Source: Gammaproteobacteria bacterium
GTDB lineage: Bacteria > Pseudomonadota > Gammaproteobacteria > Pseudomonadales > Azotimanducaceae
Assembly (NCBI GenBank): GCA_009846005.1
Contig: VXYL01000068.1
Location: forward strand, 64,451-128,450
DNA: 64,000 nt
Direction: 5' to 3'
Shown here: piece by piece, positions 59,396 through 64,000 of the stretch
Layout: each line of letters begins with the position of its first letter
Numbering within the stretch: position 1 is the stretch's first letter
Program-made: the position numbers and the translations under genes
The notes under the pieces: generated by a model
Seen by the model: the letters and a program-made list of their open reading frames with translations, nothing else
What the model was told of the DNA's origin: nothing
The model's database searches: none

Positions 59396-59695
59396 CTACG
59401 GGCTCGTATCGGAGACTCCCGTCACTTCCACGCCATGCCAGAACGCAACCCGATCCTCGATCTGACGCGCGGCGTGTTTCGGTGCCGGGTAGTACCAGAC
59501 CGCATCGCGGTTGGTCTCGCCGTCGACGGTTAGGTGGTAGTAGTGCGCCGTACCTTTCCACGAGCAGATGGTGGTCGTCGCGCTCGGTGCCAAGAGGTCG
59601 TCGTCGAGTGCGGAACGCGGGAAGTAGTGGTTGCCTTCGACGACCACCGTGTCGTCGCTCTCTGCGATGACGCGGCCGTTCCACACCGCCTTCAT
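59396..59695 (-). CDS. DUF427 family protein (99 aa)
   Basis: MKAVWNGRVIAESDDTVVVEGNHYFPRSALD is followed by TICSWKGTAHYYHLTVDGE and AVWYYPAPKHAARQIEDRVAFW, the full DUF427 pattern. The fold is a small beta-barrel of unknown role. ATG at 59695 overlaps the TauD-like gene's TGA by 4 nt (ATGA), so the two are translationally coupled. Its TAG is provided by a hairpin repeat's CTA. The function remains unassigned. Confidence 0.85.
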   Translation of the reverse strand: MKAVWNGRVIAESDDTVVVEGNHYFPRSALDDDLLAPSATTTICSWKGTAHYYHLTVDGETNRDAVWYYPAPKHAARQIEDRVAFWHGVEVTGVSDTSP

Positions 59696-60558
59696 GCCGT
59701 ATTCTCCGCGGATCGGAAGACCGACGGAGGGCCGCGCAAGCTGATCCGGTGCAGTAGCCGGGTGTCTTCGGGACCGGTTGCCGCGCCTATCGGCGTGGCG
59801 CTGTGCATAGTCGTCGGGTTGTCCCACAGGATGAGGTCGCGGACTCGGTACTTGTGGCGTGCCACGAACCGGTCTTGGAAGGCGTGTTCGCACAGTTCGT
59901 TCAGGAGTGACTCCGCTTCGGCCTGCTCCATGACGACGATCCCTTGGCTCGTGCCGGTAATTGCGTACAAGGTCTTTTGGTCGGTAATCGGGTGTCGCCT
60001 AACCAGTGGGTGGGTGACGGTTGTGTTCTGATCCCATCCCTTGGGCGGTATGGGGACATGGTCGCCCGGCCGTGCCGCCACCGATACGCCGTGGCGGTGG
60101 ATGACGGTGAGGTCTTCAATCCTCCGCTTCGTTGGCTCGGGCAGTGCCGCATAGGCGCCGGCCATATCGCAGAACTTCGTCTCACTGCCATGGCTAGGTG
60201 CCTTGGCCGAATACAGCATGGTGATCGAGGACACCTGGTTCCGGAACGACTGGTCGGTATGCCAATGTGCGGCACCAAGCCTGCGCGCCCTGGCGTCGAT
60301 CCCGACGTTGGTGATGTGGGCGATCTCCGGGAAGTCGGTATCAACACTCAAACGGATCGGGTCGCCGACCCGACGGGCGAACTCCGCGAACTGCGCCTTG
60401 GTGATTCCATTGGTCCGAAGTACGACGAATCGCTGGCCGTATAGACACAGGAGAATCCGCTTCAGCGCGGCGTCAGTCAGGGAAGTGACGTTGGCTTGGG
60501 GGACCTCGGCGCCGAAGCTACCACTCAGACGTGCCACGCGAAGGCTCAATGGGTGCAT
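59692..60558 (-). CDS. TauD/TfdA-type Fe(II)/2-oxoglutarate dioxygenase (288 aa)
   Basis: Non-haem iron dioxygenase. Facial-triad His-x-Asp in AAHWHTDQSFRN and the distal His in LILWDNPTTMHSATPIG are clear; the 2-oxoglutarate Arg lies in RLLHRISLRG. The N-terminal part (SFGAEVPQANVTSLTDAALK) is family-typical. ATG at 60558 begins MHPLSLRVARLSG. The gene is coupled to DUF427 downstream. Relatives act on taurine, sulfate esters or chlorinated aromatics, so sulfonate use with the sulfatase upstream is possible but not shown. Confidence 0.9.
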   Translation of the reverse strand: MHPLSLRVARLSGSFGAEVPQANVTSLTDAALKRILLCLYGQRFVVLRTNGITKAQFAEFARRVGDPIRLSVDTDFPEIAHITNVGIDARARRLGAAHWHTDQSFRNQVSSITMLYSAKAPSHGSETKFCDMAGAYAALPEPTKRRIEDLTVIHRHGVSVAARPGDHVPIPPKGWDQNTTVTHPLVRRHPITDQKTLYAITGTSQGIVVMEQAEAESLLNELCEHAFQDRFVARHKYRVRDLILWDNPTTMHSATPIGAATGPEDTRLLHRISLRGPPSVFRSAENTA

Positions 60559-60659
60559 CCAGACTGGGCTGTTTCAGCGCAACAGTATATGTCGCTCCAC
60601 ACATACCCATTCAGAGGTGCAGCCCGCACCGGTCTTCGGTGCCGAATTGAGTGATCAGA

Positions 60660-60686
60660 TGCTATGATTCGATAGCAATTGATAGC
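60660..60686. promoter_or_regulatory. Promoter and operator of the RHH/RelE module
   Basis: TGCTATGATTCGA (60660-60672) is identical to the Phd-Doc promoter sequence at 58672-58684, with TATGAT as -10. Half-sites GCTATG (inverted), GATAGC (60671-60676) and GATAGC (60681-60686) follow. The ATG at 60703 is 17 bp on. A small GCACCG/CGGTGC hairpin lies at 60626-60642. Confidence 0.6.
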
Positions 60687-60702
60687 TCAAGGACGTTGGC
60701 AG

Positions 60703-60927
60703 ATGGCGACCGTTCAGATCAGCGCGAGAGTGGACGAGACCCTCAAGGTCGCTTTGGAGCGCTATTGCCGATCCCGTGGCATTGTCATGAACCACTTCAT
60801 TCAGGAAGCGCTGCTTGATCGCCTAGAGGAACTCGAGGACATCGAGGACCTGCAAGACATCCGCCACGAACCGACTCGGCCGTTGTCGGAGGTTCTAAAG
60901 GACCTCAAGCTCGATGGCACGTTATGA
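60703..60927 (+). CDS. Ribbon-helix-helix antitoxin (74 aa)
   Basis: ATVQISARVDETLKVALERY and GIVMNHFIQEALLDRLEELE make a CopG-like ribbon-helix-helix protein; the C-terminus (RHEPTRPLSEVLKDLKLDGTL) is the probable toxin-binding tail. It overlaps the RelE-like gene by 14 nt. ATG at 60703 is preceded by AAGGA with a 9-nt spacing. Confidence 0.83.
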   Translation: MATVQISARVDETLKVALERYCRSRGIVMNHFIQEALLDRLEELEDIEDLQDIRHEPTRPLSEVLKDLKLDGTL

Positions 60928-61174
60928 AATCCAGATCAGTCGAACTGCCGAAAGGCAGTTGAGGAAACTCCCCCGCAACGATCAACAACGCCTGAGCCGG
61001 ACAATCCTGACTCTAGCGATCGATCCGTTTCCTCGTGGTGTGAGGAAGCTCTCCGGCTATGACGATGTTTATCGGATCCGTGTTGGAAGCTACCGAGTCC
61101 TCTATAGCGTCTCGACGACGACTCTGATCGTCATCGTACTGAAGGTGGGACAGCGCAGGGATGTCTACCAGTAG
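60914..61174 (+). CDS. RelE/ParE-type toxin (86 aa)
   Basis: MARYEIQISRTAERQLRKLP with RLSRTILTLAIDPFPRGVRKL and YRIRVGSYRVLYSVSTTTLIVIVLKVGQRRDVYQ is the RelE-superfamily pattern: a beta-sheet with C-terminal Arg-rich strand. Several Arg and Tyr residues in YRIRVGSYRVLYS are candidate catalytic or mRNA-contacting residues. Starts inside the antitoxin gene, as usual for these pairs. ParE- and RelE-type toxins cannot be separated by eye here. Confidence 0.88.
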   Translation: MARYEIQISRTAERQLRKLPRNDQQRLSRTILTLAIDPFPRGVRKLSGYDDVYRIRVGSYRVLYSVSTTTLIVIVLKVGQRRDVYQ

Positions 61175-61191
61175 ACGCCGTCGCTTTGGCG

Positions 61192-61220
61192 CGACCGCAG
61201 GCGCGAGTTCGCGCGGTCGG
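61192..61220. repeat. Degenerate nested hairpin
   Basis: CGACCG (61192-61197) pairs with CGGTCG (61214-61219), and CGCGA with TCGCG inside. It resembles type B in having a hairpin inside a GC-rich outer stem, but the GTAGGGG border is missing, so family membership is doubtful. It precedes gltB. Confidence 0.4.
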
Positions 61221-61254
61221 TTATGCTTCGAGGTCGCGTGACGCAACGACCACG

Positions 61255-64000
61255 ATGACCGAACTCGACCGACAACTGACCCTCGGCCTCCCGCAGCCAC
61301 GGGGGCTCTACGACCCGGCGCAGGAGAAGGATTCCTGCGGTGTCGGCTTCATCTGCGACATCAAGGGCCGCGCCAGCCGGGAGATCATCGACTCGGCCGG
61401 TCACATGAACTGCTGCATGGTCCACCGGGGCGGCCTCGGCTACGAGAAAAACACCGGCGACGGTGCCGGGATTCTCACCGGCATACCCCACAAGTTCCTG
61501 GCCAAAGCTGCGAAGCGCGATCTCGGCATCGATCTGCCCGAGCGGGGTCGATACGGTGCCGGCATCGTCTTTCTGCCGCGGACCGAGGCCGAGCAGGCGC
61601 GTTGCAAGGCGGTGATCGAAGAGGAGATCGCCAAGGCGGGGCAGCGACTGCTGGGCTGGCGGCTCGTTCCGACGCGTCCCGACGAGGCGGACATCGGCAA
61701 CGCGGCGCGGGCGTCGATGCCGGCGATGGAGCAGCTGTTCATCGGCAGCGACCTCGAGGGCGATGCGCTCGAACGCAAGCTCTACCTCATCCGCAAGGCC
61801 GCGACCCACCGCCTGCGCACCGACGAAAGCCTGACCGAACGGGGGCTGCTGTTCTTCGTCAGCCTGTCCGCCAAGGTGATGGTCTACAAGGGCATGCTGA
61901 CGCCGCACCAGTTGTTCCCGTTCTATCCGGATCTCGAGGACGAGGACTACGAATCGCACCTCGCCATGGTGCACTCGCGGTTCTCGACCAACACCTTCCC
62001 GTCCTGGGACCGGGCGCAGCCGAACCGCTTCATGAGCCACAACGGCGAGATCAACACGCTGCTCGGCAACAAGAACTGGATGAACGCCCGCCAGGGGGTG
62101 GTGAAGAGCGATCTCTTCGGCGACGACCTCAACAAGCTGTTCCCGGTGGTCGAACCGGACTGTTCCGACTCGGGCACCTTCGACAACGTCCTGGAATTCC
62201 TCCTGATGACGGGGCGCACGCTCCAGGAAGCCGTGCTCATGATGATTCCGGAAGCCTGGCAGCAGCATCCGACGATGGATCCGGCCAAGCGGGCGTTCTA
62301 CGAGTACAACGCCTGCCTGATGGAACCTTGGGACGGCCCGGCGTCCATCGCCTTCACCGACGGCACCTACATCGGCGCCGTGCTGGACCGCAACGGGCTC
62401 CGGCCGTCGCGCTACTACGTCACGGAGGACCACAAGTGCATCATGGCCTCCGAGGTGGGGGTCGTTACCGTCGATCCGGCCAAGGTGGTCGCCAAGGGCC
62501 GCCTGCAGCCGGGCAAGATCTTCCTCATCGACTTCGACGCAGGTCGCTTGATCCCGGACGAGGAGATCAAGTCGGAGTGGGCCCGCCGCCGGCCCTACGG
62601 GGAATGGCTCACGAGGCAGCGCGTCGAACTGGACGACCTGCCGCCCGCCGAGCCCGCCGGATTCGACAAGGCCACCTTGCTGCCGCGCATGCAGGCCTTC
62701 GGCTACACGGCGGAAACCATGCAGTTCATGCTGCTGCCGCTCGTGACCGAACTGCGCGACCCCTTGGGCTCCATGGGCAACGACAGCGCGCTGGCGGTGA
62801 TGTCCGACAAGCCGCGCATGCTCTACGACTACTTCAAGCAGCTGTTCGCGCAGGTCACCAATCCGGCCATCGACTCCATCCGCGAGGAAGTCATCATGGC
62901 GCTGGAGTGCGTCATCGGGCCGGAGCGCAACCTGCTCGACGTCACCGAGGAGCACGCCCACCGGTTGCGCGTCGCGCACCCGATCCTCTCGAACGACGAA
63001 CTCGCGGCCATCAAGAACATCCAACACCGGGGTTGGCGGTCGCGCACCATCGACATCACTTTTCCAAGGGACTCCGGGGAAGCCGGATTGCTGGCCGCCT
63101 TCGACCGGATTTGCGCCGAGGCATCCGCTGCCATCGACGACGGCATCGAACTCATCGTCCTGAGCGATCGCGCGATCGGACCCGACAACGTGCCGATCAG
63201 CGCCTTGGCGGCGACGGGTGCGGTGCACCATCACCTAGTGCGGACATTGGCCCGCACGAGAGTCGGGCTCGTGGTGGAAACCGGCGAAGCCCGGGAGGTC
63301 CACCATCATTGTCTGCTGATCGGCTTCGGCGCCGACGCCATCAACCCGTATCTCGCCTTCGAGGCGCTTTGGGACGCGCGCCGCAACGGCTACCTCGCCG
63401 AGGCGGACCATGTCGGCAACGACGCGGACGTCGTCGAGGGGTACCGAAAGGGCGTCTCCAAGGGCATGCTCAAGGTGATGGCCAAGATGGGCATCTCCAC
63501 CCTTCAGTCCTACAAGGGCGCGCAGATCTTCGAAGCGGTGGGGCTCGCCGAGGACGTGGTGGCGCGCTGCTTCAAGGGCACCGCGAGCCGCGTCAAGGGG
63601 GTTGGCTTCGATGTGCTTGCCCAGGAGATGCAACGCCGGCACGAACTCGGGTACCCGCCGCGTGACGTGGTGTCCCTGCCGGTGCTGCCGAATCCGGGCG
63701 ATTTCCATTGGCGCCGCCACGGGGACACCCACATGTGGGATCCCGAGTCCATCGCCAACCTGCAGGTGGCCGCGCGGGGCGATGACCAGGAGGCTTACTG
63801 GCGGTTCGCGAAACAGGCCAACGAGGAGAGCACCAAGCGGTCGACCCTGCGCGGACTGCTGACCTTCAACGAGGGCGCCAACGGCGGCGAGGTTCCGCTC
63901 GACGATGTCGAACCCGCATCCGAGATCGTCAAGCGCTTCGCCACCGGGGCCATGAGTTTCGGTTCCATCTCCAAGGAAGCCCACGAGAGCCTGGCCATCG
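61255..64000 (+). CDS. gltB: Glutamate synthase large subunit (5' part, runs off the edge)
   Basis: NADPH-dependent glutamate synthase alpha chain: amidotransfer from glutamine to 2-oxoglutarate. The propeptide MTELDRQLTLGLPQPRG... ends before C28 (KDSCGVGFICD), the N-terminal nucleophile of the Ntn glutaminase. Motifs HRGGLGYEKNTGDGAGIL, MVHSRFSTNTFPSWDRAQPN, RFMSHNGEINTLLGN and RNGLRPSRYYVTED are all present. From residue about 430 to the window end come the central domain (PRDSGEAGLLAAFD, LIVLSDRAIG) and the start of the FMN/2-oxoglutarate region (MSFGSISKEAHESLA). It stays open for 915 codons to base 64000; the rest and gltD should follow outside. ATG at 61255 lacks a clear ribosome-binding site. 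Confidence 0.96.
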   Translation, partial: MTELDRQLTLGLPQPRGLYDPAQEKDSCGVGFICDIKGRASREIIDSAGHMNCCMVHRGGLGYEKNTGDGAGILTGIPHKFLAKAAKRDLGIDLPERGRYGAGIVFLPRTEAEQARCKAVIEEEIAKAGQRLLGWRLVPTRPDEADIGNAARASMPAMEQLFIGSDLEGDALERKLYLIRKAATHRLRTDESLTERGLLFFVSLSAKVMVYKGMLTPHQLFPFYPDLEDEDYESHLAMVHSRFSTNTFPSWDRAQPNRFMSHNGEINTLLGNKNWMNARQGVVKSDLFGDDLNKLFPVVEPDCSDSGTFDNVLEFLLMTGRTLQEAVLMMIPEAWQQHPTMDPAKRAFYEYNACLMEPWDGPASIAFTDGTYIGAVLDRNGLRPSRYYVTEDHKCIMASEVGVVTVDPAKVVAKGRLQPGKIFLIDFDAGRLIPDEEIKSEWARRRPYGEWLTRQRVELDDLPPAEPAGFDKATLLPRMQAFGYTAETMQFMLLPLVTELRDPLGSMGNDSALAVMSDKPRMLYDYFKQLFAQVTNPAIDSIREEVIMALECVIGPERNLLDVTEEHAHRLRVAHPILSNDELAAIKNIQHRGWRSRTIDITFPRDSGEAGLLAAFDRICAEASAAIDDGIELIVLSDRAIGPDNVPISALAATGAVHHHLVRTLARTRVGLVVETGEAREVHHHCLLIGFGADAINPYLAFEALWDARRNGYLAEADHVGNDADVVEGYRKGVSKGMLKVMAKMGISTLQSYKGAQIFEAVGLAEDVVARCFKGTASRVKGVGFDVLAQEMQRRHELGYPPRDVVSLPVLPNPGDFHWRRHGDTHMWDPESIANLQVAARGDDQEAYWRFAKQANEESTKRSTLRGLLTFNEGANGGEVPLDDVEPASEIVKRFATGAMSFGSISKEAHESLAI

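Noticed and set aside
61165-63234. A very long open frame (about 690 codons) on the minus strand opposite gltB.
   Set aside because: Antisense shadow of GC-rich coding sequence; its product has no recognisable motifs, whereas the plus strand reads a complete GltB N-terminal glutaminase.
1-64000. CRISPR arrays, tRNA or rRNA genes, IS elements and prophage genes.
   Set aside because: No regularly spaced direct repeats, no tRNA-like cloverleaf, and no transposase, integrase or phage structural protein was recognised; the repeats present are dispersed single hairpins.

Overview
This is a GC-rich (about two-thirds G+C by eye), densely coded stretch of a bacterial chromosome. The mix points to a Pseudomonadota, most likely an uncultured gammaproteobacterium: a bTHX ribosomal peptide, glutamate synthase large chain, MtnA, paired acyl-CoA dehydrogenases, a MacB-type efflux operon and an LplT/PlsC-like protein. 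Lineage and habitat are inference; no rRNA, tRNA, phage, IS element or CRISPR array was seen. Many genes form tight same-strand pairs with 4-nt ATGA/GTGA overlaps. Two families of small hairpin repeats are scattered between genes, often directly against stop codons.

Layout. 0.2-2.6 kb: two acyl-CoA dehydrogenases. 2.9-7.5 kb: a pair of ABC exporter half-transporters. 7.6-12.8 kb: nadE, a metallo-beta-lactamase-fold protein that has lost its metal ligands, a 35-residue bTHX gene, a nitroreductase and an amidase. 13.0-14.7 kb: a YefM/YoeB toxin-antitoxin pair, a TonB-C-like lipoprotein and a peroxiredoxin whose active-site codon is an in-frame TGA followed by a SECIS-like hairpin, so it is probably a selenoprotein. 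14.7-20 kb: an MDR reductase, a HpcH/HpaI aldolase and one large gene fusing a GH20 hexosaminidase to an N-acetylhexosamine-kinase-like domain. 20-22 kb: a DUF4143-type AAA ATPase and ribH. 22.3-28.4 kb: herA-sbcD-sbcC-nurA, a compact bacterial counterpart of the archaeal HerA-NurA-Mre11-Rad50 end-resection set.

28.5-41 kb: a secreted repeat protein, an MFS/PlsC fusion, an eight-haem cytochrome with HEAT/TPR-like repeats, and a MacB-type export operon with three different adaptor proteins. 41-43.3 kb: an EF-hand protein, an ECF sigma factor, a probable anti-sigma factor and a small periplasmic sensor-like protein. 43.3-48.5 kb: mtnA, an S9 peptidase, a TetR regulator and an alkylation-repair pair (alkA, ogt). 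48.5-52.5 kb: a PMI-like cupin, a canonical metallo-beta-lactamase hydrolase, an enoyl-CoA hydratase, malate dehydrogenase and a NUDIX hydrolase. 52.5-61.2 kb: an accessory stretch with a sulfatase, two enolase-superfamily sugar-acid dehydratases, a TauD-type dioxygenase and three toxin-antitoxin modules. From 61.3 kb to the edge: the 5' part of gltB.

The likely physiology is an aerobic heterotroph using fatty-acyl and carbohydrate-acid substrates (acyl-CoA dehydrogenases, hydratase, hexosaminidase-kinase, sulfatase, dehydratases), with strong DNA-repair and stress functions. The most notable points are the selenoprotein, the four-gene resection module, the GH20-kinase fusion, the metal-less metallo-beta-lactamase, the covarying hairpin repeats that supply stop codons to several genes, and a 28-bp operator shared by the sulfatase and the VapBC module.
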